DNA of 64,000 nucleotides from Allomyces arbusculus (lineage: Eukaryota; Blastocladiomycota; Blastocladiomycetes; Blastocladiales; Blastocladiaceae). Below are positions 34,531-45,354 of the stretch, one piece after another (position 1 is the stretch's first letter; each line of letters opens with the position of its first letter). A program made the translations under genes and the position numbers. The DNA lies in the NCBI GenBank assembly GCA_027604705.1, contig JADHYV010000012.1, forward strand, positions 248,001 to 312,000, in the 5' to 3' direction. The notes below the pieces were generated by a model. The model was given only the letters and a program-made list of their open reading frames with translations. It had not been told where the DNA came from and ran no database searches.

Positions 34531-35468
34531 ATGAGTTTCTTCAGCCTGCGGTAAGCCCCGCCCCGTGCGACGCTATTCTTTCCACCCAACCGTCAAGACG
34601 CCGGGACTGATTCGGTGCCGTACGCACGCGTTTGCAGATCCAAGATCAAGTCGGCGCGCAAGTCGTCGGCATCCGCGCCGAAACCGCTATTCGTAACGCC
34701 CCCATACGTGACGGCGGTCCTGGTCAAGGGCAGTTTCGCGCCGATGGTCCAGCTGCCGCCGCACATTGACCGCGACGAGTGGCTCGCAGCGAATGGTATT
34801 ATCGCCAGCGAATTCATGGCGGAGCGCGTACGCTGACGCGCCGACGTGTGCAGTGTTTGATTTCTTCCAGTTCATATCGCTGTTCTACGGCACGATCGCC
34901 GAGTACTGCACGCCCAAGGAGTGTCCGACGATGAGCGCGGGTCCAGGGTACGCCGCACCGCGCAAATTTTTTTTCGCGCTTGCGATCCGCGGAGTTGACG
35001 CGCGTGCCTTCTCTCCGTAGCGTCGACTACGCGTGGGTCGACGGCCAACGCCGGTCCAACAAAGTCCCCGCGCCGCAATACATCGACTCGACGACCACCT
35101 GGATCCAGGGCCTGCTCGACGACCCAGACGTGTTCCCGACCAAGTCCGGTACGTTCTCCACCCACCCGCTCGCCCATTGCGACCCCCGTGTCCTCACACT
35201 CCTGTTTGTGGCGCGGCACCTAGGCCAACCGTTCCCGAAGGACCATCTCGCCACGGTCAAACTCATTTTCAAGCACCTGTTCCGTATCTTTGCGCACATG
35301 TACCACGCGCACTACGACAAGGTGCTGCACTTGGCCGAGGAAGCGCACCTGAACACGGTCTTTGCGCACTTCATGTGCTTTGCCAAGGAGTTTGATTTGC
35401 TCGACAAGAAGGAGACGGAACCATTGCGCGACTTGATTGCCGAGCTCGAAGGAATGAACTTGTGCTGA
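34531..35468 (+). CDS. MOB1: MOB1 kinase activator (5 exons)
   Basis: Exons 34531-34550, 34638-34795, 34854-34947, 35021-35148 and 35224-35468 join in frame to 214 residues, the normal Mob1 length. [18 protein letters not shown] leads into [20 protein letters not shown] and [20 protein letters not shown] (two zinc-ligand Cys), then [20 protein letters not shown]. The later [20 protein letters not shown] supplies the two zinc-ligand His, followed by [20 protein letters not shown]. Mob1 binds and activates NDR/LATS-type kinases (Dbf2/Sid2) in mitotic exit, septation and Hippo-type signalling. The first exon is just 20 nt. All exon joins restore invariant Mob1 residues, which confirms the model. 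Confidence 0.95.
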
Positions 35469-36067
35469 TCCGACGCGCTGCGCGTGTTGGCGCACTGCGG
35501 CGTCAGTGCGTTGTCGTGGCCGGTCACATCGGTTCGACAACGCGTGCGGCTTGATGTGCCAAGAGCCGGATTTGACGTGCAAGTGCGCCAGAGCGTGTCG
35601 AGGTGCGCTCGCGCCTGGGACGCGCCAGGGCCGACAATGAATGAGAGCGGCGTCCTTGGCTTTGTATATTTTCTCAACGAGATGATGGATATACCAATTG
35701 GCCGTTTCGCAGCGTTGACGTGCTTTCCGTGAGCGAGAGCTCATCTCTCAACGAATCACAGCAACGAGTCTGGCATCTCTCTTTTCGCGTGTGCGCCAAC
35801 ATCGCGTTGAACCAGAAACAAAACATAGATACAGGACGCAAAAGAAAAGGGTCGGCATCACAAGAGCGCCGCGTCGCAAAATTGATACCGGCAAAAAGGG
35901 GGGTTGCAGTCATCGTCGGCATGGCTTGCAGGCGCCGCGGGCGTGCCGAGCAAGCGGCCCGCGGCTCGTCTAAGACCAATAGTTCAAAATAAAAGAGAAA
36001 GGCGGGGAATGAAAGGAAGGGGTGGGGGAGGAGCGGAATGCACGTTCAACGGCATCCCGGTCCACGC
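35469..36067. other. Convergent intergenic spacer
   Basis: MOB1 (plus) and the subtilase (minus) converge here, so the region holds both 3' flanks. AATAAAAG at about 35990 lies just beyond the subtilase stop but on the opposite sense. No gene is seen. Confidence 0.45.
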
Positions 36068-38424
36068 TCAACGGCCGTACATGCCGCCAGACGGCGGAGA
36101 CGACCCGTACGGTGCATTCCCGTACTGCGGCTGCTGTGGCATCGGCGCCATCGACGGGTGTGCGTGCGGTCCCGGTGCGCCGTCAAAGTACGGCTGCTGC
36201 TGCATTGAGCCGGGGGCGTTGCCGTAAAACTGCGACTGCGGGTGTGGCTGTTGTTGCGGCGGCGGCGCGGCATACTGCTGCTGCTGTGGCGGGAATGGGC
36301 CTGCAGGCGGGCCGCTCATCGGACCGAGCGGCTGCGGCGGCGATGACGCGTACCGCGCCGGTGGCGGCGCCGCGTACGGTTGTGCCTGGGGTGGCGATGC
36401 GCCGTAGGGGCCCTGTGGGGACGGCGGCGGGCCGTACGACCCGTTCGGCGAGGGCGGAGAGGCGCCATATTGGTTGGGCGGGCAGTACGCGGCTTGCGGC
36501 GGTTGCGGTTGCAGCGGGGCAGCAGGCTGCTGTTGTTGCTGTTGCTGCTGTTGCATGCGGCGCGGATCCGGGCCGAGCGGCGGGCGCTGCGACTGCACGT
36601 TAACCTGCTGCGTCGCGGGGTTCGTTTTCGGCACGACCGCGGCCGCGGCATTGGCCGACGCCGTCGATCGGCGACGGTGGTGGCGCACGACCAGCCCCGC
36701 GACCACAGCCACGAGAACCGCGGCCCCCGCGGCGCCGGCGATCAGGTAGACCGTGTTATTCGACGTACCGAGCGCGGCCTTGATCGCGCCCGTCACGCCC
36801 GTATCCGACGTGGAGCACGACGCGAGCGGGAACGACAGTGTCGACAACGAATTAGTCGTGAGCGCTTTGGCCGGGTTCCCGGCCGACGCGTTCGCGCCAT
36901 TCGATGCCGTCGGCGCGACGACGTGCACGCCACCCCACGACATGGGCTTCCCGCGCGTGAGCAGGACCTGCGTCAAGTCGGCGGGCGTGAACGACGCGTT
37001 CATTTCTAGGTGCAGGGCAATCACACCCGTGACAAACGGCGTCGCCTGCGACGTGCCCTGCCGCGACTCGAACGCCTTTGGGTCGTTGGTCGCATCGGCC
37101 GAGAAGTTGGACGCCGACCAGATATCCACGCCGGGCGCCCAGTACTTGACGCACGTGCCCGTGTTGGAAAACGCGGCGACGCGCGGGTTGTAAATGTTCT
37201 GCGCGAGATCCGAGGCCGAGGGACGGTCGACGGCACCGACGACGTACGTGTCGGCAATCGTCGTGAGCGATGGCGCACCCGCGGCAGCCGAGCAAGCGTC
37301 AACGGCCGAGTTCCCCGCAGCAATGACCACATGCACGCCCTGCTTGACGAGCGCCGTGATCGCGTTCGGCAGCGTGTTCCCCTTGAGCCCTTCGGGCGAC
37401 CCGAGACTCATGTTGATCACTGCCGGCTTTTTCAAGTTTTTGGCGAGGTAGTTGAGGGCGTCGACGGCGTCCGAGACGGATCCGGACTTGTCGCACCCGA
37501 TGATGCGGAGGCCGTAGACGTTGGCCCCCTTGGCGATCCCGACCGTGTGGCCCACGGCGACGCCCGAAACGTGCGTGCCGTGACCCGTGCAGTCGGTGGT
37601 TGGGGTCAAGTTCGGGTCCTGGGCACCCTGCGCCGTGTAGATGTTTTGTGCGCGCCCGGTAAACTCGGCGTGGTCGGCGCGGATGCCCGAGTCGATGACA
37701 TAGACATTGACTATGGAGAGCGTCGTTGGCGAAGGGTCAGAGAGCGATCAACGCGCGGCCACCTAGCGCGCTGTGGCCACGTTCATGACCGGCACCACAA
37801 AAACCATCAAAACGTACCGCCCGCGCCAGTCAAGTTCAGCGCGTACTTGCCGTCCAGACTGCCATCCATCGCATCGAGCCCCCACAACGACTGTTTCCCC
37901 GCCATCGCCGTCGACTGCAAGCACGCATTCTCGACAATTGCGCCGCCATTTGCCACGGCTGCCGTCTCGGTCACCGCAAGAGGCGCGTCGTCTTCGATAT
38001 AGGCCACGCACGGGACTTTGGCTTGGACCAGACTGAGCGGCAACGCCGGGCCGGCATACCGCACTTTCACGCCTTTGACGCCATGCACGTCAAACCCCCA
38101 GTCGACCGTGACATTCACGGCCGCCAGGGCTGGGCGAATTGTATCGACAGCCGTGGCCGCGGCTTGCTGGCACTGCGACGTGAATCCGACCAGGTACGCG
38201 CGTTGCGGGCCATTGGAGAGAACCGAGGCCGCTGCGGCGCGGACGGTCGGGTCGTTGGCGAGCGCCGCGACGGCGGCGGCAGTGTTGCCGCCATTGGCGG
38301 TGGTCGTGGAGTTGACGGTCCGCAGGACTTGCGCGGCAAGGTCGGCGGTCGACGCGGCCCCGGCGGTATGCGCGGCCAGGAGCAGCGCCAGCGCCGGCAG
38401 GAGCAGCATGGTCGTGGCGTGCAT
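36068..38424 (-). CDS. Membrane-anchored proteinase-K-type subtilase (2 exons)
   Basis: Exons 37818-38424 and 36068-37710 join in phase 1 (donor GTACGT, acceptor CATAG) to 749 residues. A signal peptide (MHATTMLLLPALALLLAAHT) is followed by an I9-type propeptide ending VPCVAYIEDDAPLAV. The S8 catalytic domain has Asp in VNVYVIDSGIRADHAEF, His in CTGHGTHVSG, oxyanion Asn in VVIAAGNSAVD and Ser in RQGTSQATPFVTG, so it should be active. A Ser/Thr/Asn-rich stalk leads to one transmembrane helix (VYLIAGAAGAAVLVAVVAGL) and a basic stop-transfer (RHHRRRS). A cytosolic tail of about 190 residues rich in Pro, Gln, Gly and Tyr follows, including a poly-Gln run. It is most likely a type I surface or vesicle protease. 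The prion-like tail is unusual for fungal S8A enzymes. Confidence 0.88.
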
Positions 38425-39107
38425 CGTCGTGGTTGTGCGGCTTGGCGGCTGGACCGTCAGGTTACAACCGCGCGTGCGGACGTTTGGGCACGGGCGCACG
38501 GGGCGGTGTAGGTGTGCGCCGTGCAGGTGCAAAGTTGGATGATGCTTGGCAGGGCGAAATTGTTGCTGCGTTGGACGAAAATCTCTGGCGTGGGTTGGAC
38601 AGTGAAGCAGGCCCCGTCCTTGAGGGCCGGCGCGCGTCGCGAGCGGTCTGCGCGCTGGGCGCAGGCGGCGGTTGGCGACGGCGTGCGAGCGTTGCGCGCG
38701 AGCTGCGGTCGAGGTTCGTGCAGGACGGGGTCGGTGGTGGTGGTGGTGGAGAGGGCCGGCCAGGCTGGTCATGACTTGAAGCGCGGGCGGCGGCGCCTCA
38801 GCAATCTCTTGTGTCCGCCACTTTCGTGCTTAATGCACCATGAACAACAAAACCCTGAAACCTGCCTGGTCGGATCCACTGCGAAACGGGAGCCTGAGAC
38901 CCGGATTCTCTCAATCCGACACCTCGTCGAAACCAAGCCTGAAACCAGCAAAAACCACCAGCCAAGTCCAATGTAATTCCCAACAAAAAAGGAACGCAAA
39001 CGCACAACCAAACGCACAACACAAACCACAGCAACAACAACCCAGAAAAATCACGGCCCAAAACTGGTTACTCGTTCCCGTTCCCTCCTCATCCTCTGCA
39101 TCAACGA
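38425..39107. other. Promoter side of the subtilase gene
   Basis: Upstream region of the subtilase and 3' flank of the next minus-strand gene. CA-rich AACAACAA-type segments occur at about 38975-39060. No gene is seen. Confidence 0.45.
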
Positions 39108-40901
39108 TCACGGCAGCGGCCCGTTTGCGCTGCCCGACAAGACCTGCACGATCCACGACATGACGTCGCGCACATTCGCGACCACTTCCCCCAACGACGG
39201 GTCTCCCGCGACCGGCGGCACGGGGGACGGCGCCAACGACGACGAGGACACGGGCGTATTTGTGGCCGCGGGTTCGGCGGCCGCTGCAGTCGCGTTGCCG
39301 TTGGTCGGGGTCGGTCCCGTCGTCGTCGACGTGCCGTTGACTTTCCCCGTCGGGCTCGCAGCGGCTGCGATGGGGCTCGTGATCCCATTCACGACCGGTG
39401 GCGGTGGGGGCAACGCTCGTGCTGCGGCAGAATCCGCGTCGGCGGGACTCGCGGCCTTTGGCATCGGCATGGGCGGCGCGTCGGACGGGGCAAACGTGGC
39501 CTCGGTCGACCCTTCCGACTCGGACTCGGTGAGCAAGTCGTCGACGAGCGCGCAGAGCACCTGGAAGTCGCGCCGGTCCTGGATCGGATCTAGCCGCAGG
39601 TGCGGGGTCACGGGCCACGCGCGCGGGGAATTGGCACTGCTGCCGCCGCCACCAGGACCGTCGGGCGACCGCATCGGGACCAAGGGCGAGGTCGGCGCGG
39701 CATTCGTGTTCCCGTCCCACGCGGCAGGATCGGACGGCGGGTCGGTGGCCGAGACGGCGGGCGAGGTAGTACGTGAAGGAGGCTTGCCGTTGATGATGAG
39801 CGGCGGCAAGTCTGGGCGCAGCGAGTGCACGGGCAGCTGCGCCGGGGACGACACCGACACGACTGGCAGCGACGACGCGGCAGTGGCCGGGAACGAAAAG
39901 TGACCCGGAACGACAGGCAACTCGTCGCGGCCGTCGTAGTAATCATCGTCCTCGTCCTCGTCATCCTCATCATCGTCGTCGTAATAATCGTCGTACTCGT
40001 CATCCTCGTCGTGGTGACTGCCATGTCGGTGCAGAATGACGCTGCCCGTCTCGTCCTCGTCGTCGTCGTCATTATCGCTACTGCGCGGCTCGCTCGCATT
40101 GTCTTCCTCGTACGACCGGTACCGGAACCGCGAATTGCTGCTGCGCGCCATGACCACGTCCTCGTCCTCTTCCTGGTCGTCATCGTCGTCCACATACACG
40201 TGGTGATGATGGTGACGATGCCCGCGTCCAACCGACCCGGCATGTCGCGTGCCCGTCGCGGCCACCGCGGCCCACGACGGCGGCGCAAGCAACCCATTCC
40301 CTTCATCCTCCTCCTCTTCCTCCTCCACATCCTCCCCATCACGCTCAGCCATCAAGACCGCGCGACTCTGCCGACGCCGGTCCTCGACGACATGCGACCC
40401 GACAAAAATTCGCTCGTCGACCATCGGGTTGAACCGCACCCCACCTGTCCCACCCAACGCGGCCGCTACCGCCGCGGCCGCATCCGCATTCGCCGCGGCC
40501 GACGGTCCACCCCTTGGCGTAGGCGGTGCCGACGACGCCGTCGACGCGGCGACCGAGGCCGACGCATCCCCCGACGCCGACCGGCGTTTCGCCGACCGCC
40601 CGGACTCGGACGTATTGCTTTTCCTGCGCGCGCGGCGGCGCACGGTGGCGCCACCGTCGTCCGAGAGCGACTCGGCGGGTGCCGGGAGCGGGGTGGTCGC
40701 TGCTGCGGAAGCCGCAGCGGCGGCCGCAGCAAGGGAGACGAGCGACGCGCGCAGTCGGTCGCGCAGGGCGCGTCGTTCGGCGGGGCTCGGTCGCGTGAGC
40801 AAGTCCCTCAGGGAGTGTCGTTTCAGGCACCCGCGTTTCGCGAGGGTCACGGCCTGTCGGAGGGCGTGGACGGTGCGGGAGGTGGCCAGGAACGCGGCCA
40901 T
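39108..40901 (-). CDS. Acidic low-complexity protein of unknown function
   Basis: Intronless 597-residue frame from the ATG at 40901 (MAAFLATSRTVHALRQAVTL); upstream codons in the frame start only with GTG. The first 70 residues are Ala/Arg/Leu-rich and helical (LLTRPSPAERRALRDRLRAS) and may be a folded or targeting segment. A basic stretch follows (RRRARRKS and SAKRRSAS, NLS-like), then several very acidic blocks (EEEEEEDEG, DDDDDQEEDEDVV, a long D/E/Y run ending DDDYYDGRDEL) with a His run between. The second half is Pro/Ser/Ala-rich and ends in a helical SLGEVVANVRDVMSWIVQVL. It is probably nuclear and largely disordered. A 383-codon open frame on the opposite strand is a shadow of the same skewed composition. 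Confidence 0.55.
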   Translation of the reverse strand: MAAFLATSRTVHALRQAVTLAKRGCLKRHSLRDLLTRPSPAERRALRDRLRASLVSLAAAAAAASAAATTPLPAPAESLSDDGGATVRRRARRKSNTSESGRSAKRRSASGDASASVAASTASSAPPTPRGGPSAAANADAAAAVAAALGGTGGVRFNPMVDERIFVGSHVVEDRRRQSRAVLMAERDGEDVEEEEEEDEGNGLLAPPSWAAVAATGTRHAGSVGRGHRHHHHHVYVDDDDDQEEDEDVVMARSSNSRFRYRSYEEDNASEPRSSDNDDDDEDETGSVILHRHGSHHDEDDEYDDYYDDDDEDDEDEDDDYYDGRDELPVVPGHFSFPATAASSLPVVSVSSPAQLPVHSLRPDLPPLIINGKPPSRTTSPAVSATDPPSDPAAWDGNTNAAPTSPLVPMRSPDGPGGGGSSANSPRAWPVTPHLRLDPIQDRRDFQVLCALVDDLLTESESEGSTEATFAPSDAPPMPMPKAASPADADSAAARALPPPPPVVNGITSPIAAAASPTGKVNGTSTTTGPTPTNGNATAAAAEPAATNTPVSSSSLAPSPVPPVAGDPSLGEVVANVRDVMSWIVQVLSGSANGPLP

Positions 40902-41310
40902 AGGCGGAGCCGCGGGTGGGGTCGCCGAGGTGGCGAGCGCGCGAGGCACGATTTCCGGGTACGGGTTGGATCGTGAGACGAGCTAAGTGGTCGGACGGGA
41001 CAGGTGAGCAGGCGGGTCCGGCCGGCAGGAACGCGACGACGAGGACGAAGGGCGCGAGCGCGAGCGCGAGCGTGAAAGCGTACCGGTCCGAGCGCGTACA
41101 GATTGGTCGCGTCCTTTTCCCTACACCACCAAAATGCGGTTCATTTCCCTTGGTCCCATCAAGCAGCACAGATACCGTGTCCTCCCGTTCCACGACTGCA
41201 TTCAAACGCCACGGACCATTGAATCGAGTACGGGTGCGCCTTGCCCAGCATGCCCTTGCGCTGCCACCTAAGTGCGAGTCGCGCAACACGGCATCAGCGG
41301 CGCGGTCCCC
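40902..41310. other. Intergenic spacer
   Basis: Lies between two minus-strand genes; it holds the promoter of the acidic protein and the 3' flank of the DUF1752 gene. No further feature is seen. Confidence 0.45.
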
Positions 41311-41743
41311 CTATGCCCCAAACCCATGGTTCGCGAGCGCATACCAAATCCGCCAGGTAATGTACTCGAGCCGCTCGCCTTTACCACCGGCCTTGAGCGG
41401 CCCATTCTTAAGCTTGGTCACGAGCTTCCAGGAATCGGCTAAGTCCTCGTCGTTCCAGTCGTGGTGCAGGTAATCTAGATCGGCCGTGCGCAAGCAACCG
41501 CGTCCGCACATCGTGTCAGGAGACACGTTTCGGCGCGCTCGACATGACAGCCGGGCACATACCGACATACTGCTGCGGGCGCAGCGCGGCAGCGTGCACC
41601 TGGTCGCCCATGGTCAGGTCCGGCAGCGAGTAGGACCGCGGGCGGCGCACAGCGTCGGTGTCGACGACGGGCATGGCGGTCGCGGCATTTGCGGCAGGAG
41701 CGGCAGCGGGCGTGTGGTGGCGGTGGTGGTGGTGGTAGCCCAT
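41311..41743 (-). CDS. Minimal DUF1752 (PF08550-type) fungal protein (2 exons)
   Basis: Exons 41563-41743 and 41311-41474 join in phase 1 (donor GTATGT, acceptor TCTAG) to only 114 residues. After a His-rich MGYHHHHRHHTPAAAPAANA and an Ala-rich linker with RRPRSYSLPDL, the second exon encodes DYLHHDWNDEDLADSWKLVT, later ERLEYITWRIWYALA. This matches by eye the fungal DUF1752 pattern (DYLxHxWxEEDxxxSWRxV, then RLENxxWRxW) found near the N-terminus of AreA/Gat1-type GATA factors and in Mks1-like regulators of nitrogen signalling. Here the domain stands almost alone with no zinc finger, so it may act as an adaptor. RRPRSYS is a plausible kinase site. Confidence 0.7.
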
Positions 41744-43802
41744 CGTGGTGGGTCCGTCGCGTAGGGGGAGATGGCGTCGATCCGGGAGCTGGTTGAGCGA
41801 AGCGAGCAGGGAGGCAGGCGCGAGGCGAGGCGACAAGACAAAAGCGGTCAGTCCCGTCGCACTTCAGTGGCCCGTTCAGGCGCGTTCCGTGCGGACTCAA
41901 CGCGACAAGGGTCGGCTTGCAGGGCACCACCTGCGAGCGCGTCGCCGTAACTGGCCACACCGGCCAGACGGACGGACGGCGCGCGCAAGGGAGGGCACGG
42001 CGGCACGGTGCAGGACTTGGCACCCATGCGCGCCACCAGAGCAGAGGGCGGAACGCGCCCGCAGGGCGCGTGCCCCACCTCCGCGGACGTGACGCCCCTG
42101 GCATGGCCGGGCCCCAGCAGCACGGCCGGCACACCCGTCGGTTGCGTGAGGCCGTGGCCGCGGTGGCGGGCGGCCCATGGCACCATCCGCGCCCGGTTGG
42201 TCTGCAGCGAACATGCGGGCAATGGAGAGAACTGGTCGCACCTCACGCTAATCACACCAAAACACACCGCTCCGCACAAAAAGTTGAAGAAACTGGCGCG
42301 AAGCGGTACGGCGCGTTAAAGGACGCCGATGCGGCGGCACAGCGCTCGGTGGCGGCCGAGCGGCGGGTGGTCGCGGTCGCAGGCAAGGACGAGCACGGTG
42401 GCGGTGTTGGTTGCGGCGTGCGGGCGAAGGAGCATGCCCGACGCCGTGCGTCCCGTCGTGCGTCAAGAGGAGCGGCGCGCGCGGGCGCTACTTGCTGTTG
42501 TCGTCGTTTTTGCTGTCGTCGTGTTGGTGTCGGTGCGTGCGTACTGCTCGCTGCCAGGGCGGATTGGAAGTTGACGTCCGCACTCGCGCGCAGGAGCGGC
42601 AGACGAGCGTGGAAGCGTGCGTAGTGGCGCGGCGCAGTCGACAGGCAGGCAGGCGCGCGGGTCGTGGCGCTCGCAGAACGGGAGTGCGCGCGTGGACGAC
42701 GCGGCACTTGGAGCGAGGACTGGGCGGGCGAGGACAGGCGACGGTGTCGGCCGGCGGTGATCGCGCGAGACGTGTTGATCAAAAAGGGCGCGCCCACCAA
42801 GGCTGGACTGCCGGAATGCCGGGCGCTGCTGCAACATGCAGCTGGACGGCGGGTGGGCGTGCATGGCAACCGGCTGCAACAGCATGACAACGCGCCCTCT
42901 GCTCGCCACCTGACGCTCCTGCCACGCATGTCGCCCTGATCTCTGGCGTGATCCGCGCCTCCACCGCAAGGCCAACCGCCGGCTCTGACTCCACACGTGG
43001 ACGCGCGGCGTCAACGTGCGCGCGGCCCGAGCACCGCGACAGAAAACGGGCTTGACGCAACCAACGCGACGCGACGTGGTGAGCTAACGCTAGAGAAGCG
43101 CCGTCGCCGCCTTGCCCCTGCTCTCTGCCCACAGTACACTGCAAGATCAGCATGGTGTCTGCTGGCATTGAGCTGCGAAGATGCAAGCATTTCCAGGTCC
43201 ATGTTCGAGGGCGTGGGATTGTTACAGGTTGTATGGCAAGCAGCAGTTGTTACTTGTGATTGTGTCCATGCGTGTGCGGCTTGTCCGGGGTGTTGGATGA
43301 TTGTTGGGCTCGAAAACCTCAAACTCACTGAGTCACTTTTCCTCGTCCGGTCCATTGCCACAATGCCCCCGCATTCATGCCCTTGTCCTTCAACCTCGGT
43401 CTCCACCAACCAAGAGGTCATGAGGCTCAAATTCTAGCCCCTGCTTCGTTGAAGAGTTGGCGGTTGTCCAAGTTGGCATCCGGTCAACTAGGCCGTGGGT
43501 TGTAACTGCAGAGCAACATGACCCAATGTGCTCAACAGCCTCCATGTGCCGTGCGCAGGTTAGTGAGGAGTGAGCTGTTTTTGAGACCAGTAGTTTGTCG
43601 TTTGGGCGCAAATTGAAGTGCGCATACGGCGTGCATGTCCCCTGAATATAACCCGCCCAAGATTATGCATTCCACACATCCGCCACGACAGAGAAGGGAT
43701 ACTTTGGTCTATAAAATGAGAGACACACTATGGCCAAACAGCCCGGGCAGCTTCTCCACCCGAGACATGCCCGGAACATGCAATCGACAGTCTGAGACTT
43801 GC
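41744..43802. other. 2-kb gene-free region upstream of the DUF1752 gene
   Basis: Several open frames on both strands (up to about 235 codons) overlap one another and have Arg/Ala-rich, random-looking translations, so I do not call a gene. It should contain the DUF1752 gene promoter and, at the right, the 3' flank of the next minus-strand gene. It is unusually long for this compact genome. Confidence 0.4.
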
Positions 43803-45134
43803 CTACAAGCGACGCGTCCGCTTGGCCGGTCGCGCGTCTGCCGCCGGCCCCCCTGCTGCTGCCACTCCTGCACCCGGCACCCCGTTCATCCCCATCGTCA
43901 CATCGCCCCCTTCCTCCCTGTCCCCCTCCTCGCCATCGCGCGGCCGAACGCGATCCATCCGCCGCGCGGCACTCCCCGTGTCCATGACCGCCGCCGCACG
44001 CACTGCAATCACCGGGTACGTGCACTGCGCGACGTACGCCTGCGCATCCAACGTATCCAGGACGCCCGTATGCGACATGGCCGGCGATGCGCGACTGTAC
44101 CACGGGATCACCGAGGCGTGCAGCGGGTCCGGCTTAAAACACGTCGGCATCAGCGTATTCGGCGCCCACGCGGCAGGGGACGACGGGGCCACGGGAATCG
44201 CGACGGCGGGAATGCACACGACCACGCCCCGGCCGAACAGAACGACGAGCGACCGGCCGGTCACAGCGGCGACGGACGCCAGTAAGCGGCGCGGGAACGG
44301 GGACCCAGAGGCGGCAGCGAGCACGTCGTGCAGGTACAGGTCGCGGCGCGCGTCGAGCAATTCCGGAGTAACGGGCGTGCCGGCGGGCACTGCGCTCGCG
44401 TCGCCCGGGATTGACCAAATAGGGTGGTCGGCTTGCCGGATCAGAGCCGGGCCGAGCGCGCACGATGCGGCAACGAGCGCGCAGCGCACGGTAATCGCGA
44501 GTCGGGTGGTCAGGTCAGAGCGGCCCGTGAGCGCGAGGAGCAGCGACGCCTCGAGGGCCAAGGCCGGCGGGAGCAATGGTGCCGTCGACCCGCCCGCGGA
44601 ATCCGTGCGAATTCCACACCACGGGATCACGACACCGGCCGCCGTGCACTCGGCGCGTGCCGCAGCGCACGCGGCATGGTCAGCAGCAATGAGTGCTGGC
44701 GGCAGAGCCGGTAATTCGGTTGGTGCGGTCGGGTCGTCGAGCGCGGCCTTGACGTCCGACAGGTAGGCGTCGAGAAAGACCGACGCGAGCGAGGCCATGT
44801 ATCCAAGTCGGCGCTCAGCCGAGTAGGCATCGGACCCATGGTGAAGCGAGGCGAAGTGCGACCGGCACGTTGAGACGAGCGCCCGTAACGCCGCCTCGGG
44901 GTCAGCCAGAGTCGCGCCAACGTCGAGGATCGGGTGCTGGTGCGGCGCGCGCGGGCCCGCGGGCGGCGCGTCCATGGTGAACATCGAGCTGGGGGGCGCG
45001 GCGAGCATTTTGGAAAAACCGGCTCGCAAAGACTCGGACTTCAGAGACGAGAGAGAGGATGCTGCTGATGAAATCGGCCGGAGAGCGTTCGTTGCGGTGC
45101 GATGTGCGGTGAGCCGCCGCACGTGCAGCCACAT
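43803..45134 (-). CDS. Unknown 443-residue protein
   Basis: Single open frame starting MWLHVRRLTAHRTATNALRP. The first 45 residues are basic and Ser/Ala-rich without acids until E34, compatible with mitochondrial targeting, but internal Met codons (MLAAPPSSM, MDAPPAGP) are alternative starts. The middle is Ala/Leu-rich and helical (for example LALEASLLLALTGRSDLTTR). The C-terminal 60 residues are acidic/Gly-rich and end in PAKRTRRL, a possible nuclear signal. No catalytic motif is recognisable. The divergent neighbour (B9D1) begins 220 bp away, so they share a promoter region. Confidence 0.5.
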   Translation of the reverse strand: MWLHVRRLTAHRTATNALRPISSAASSLSSLKSESLRAGFSKMLAAPPSSMFTMDAPPAGPRAPHQHPILDVGATLADPEAALRALVSTCRSHFASLHHGSDAYSAERRLGYMASLASVFLDAYLSDVKAALDDPTAPTELPALPPALIAADHAACAAARAECTAAGVVIPWCGIRTDSAGGSTAPLLPPALALEASLLLALTGRSDLTTRLAITVRCALVAASCALGPALIRQADHPIWSIPGDASAVPAGTPVTPELLDARRDLYLHDVLAAASGSPFPRRLLASVAAVTGRSLVVLFGRGVVVCIPAVAIPVAPSSPAAWAPNTLMPTCFKPDPLHASVIPWYSRASPAMSHTGVLDTLDAQAYVAQCTYPVIAVRAAAVMDTGSAARRMDRVRPRDGEEGDREEGGDVTMGMNGVPGAGVAAAGGPAADARPAKRTRRL

Positions 45135-45354
45135 GGTCGCGTCGTGCTGATCCCTTTCTCATCTCGTCGTCGATTTCGACATCGTCGCTCCCGTTGCACT
45201 TGATCCTTGATCCGACGCTGGAGCAGGCGACAAAATCAAAAAGGGACGCGCATAAACACCACACCGGGTATCGACGACGACATCAGGAAGCATCAGCCAC
45301 AAGGCCGGCCGACGACCTCCAGCCGACCCCAGCACCCAAATCGCTACCGTCTCC

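Noticed and set aside
37010-38002. 330-codon plus-strand frame antisense to the subtilase
   Set aside because: The minus strand carries a complete catalytic protease; the plus-strand product is Arg/Gly-rich noise.
39825-40976. 383-codon plus-strand frame opposite the acidic protein
   Set aside because: Val/Ile/Arg low complexity is the direct complement of Asp/Glu-rich codons.
42252-42929. 225-codon minus-strand frame upstream of the DUF1752 gene
   Set aside because: Random Arg/Ser/Ala composition, overlapped by a plus-strand frame of similar length; no start context or homology recognised.
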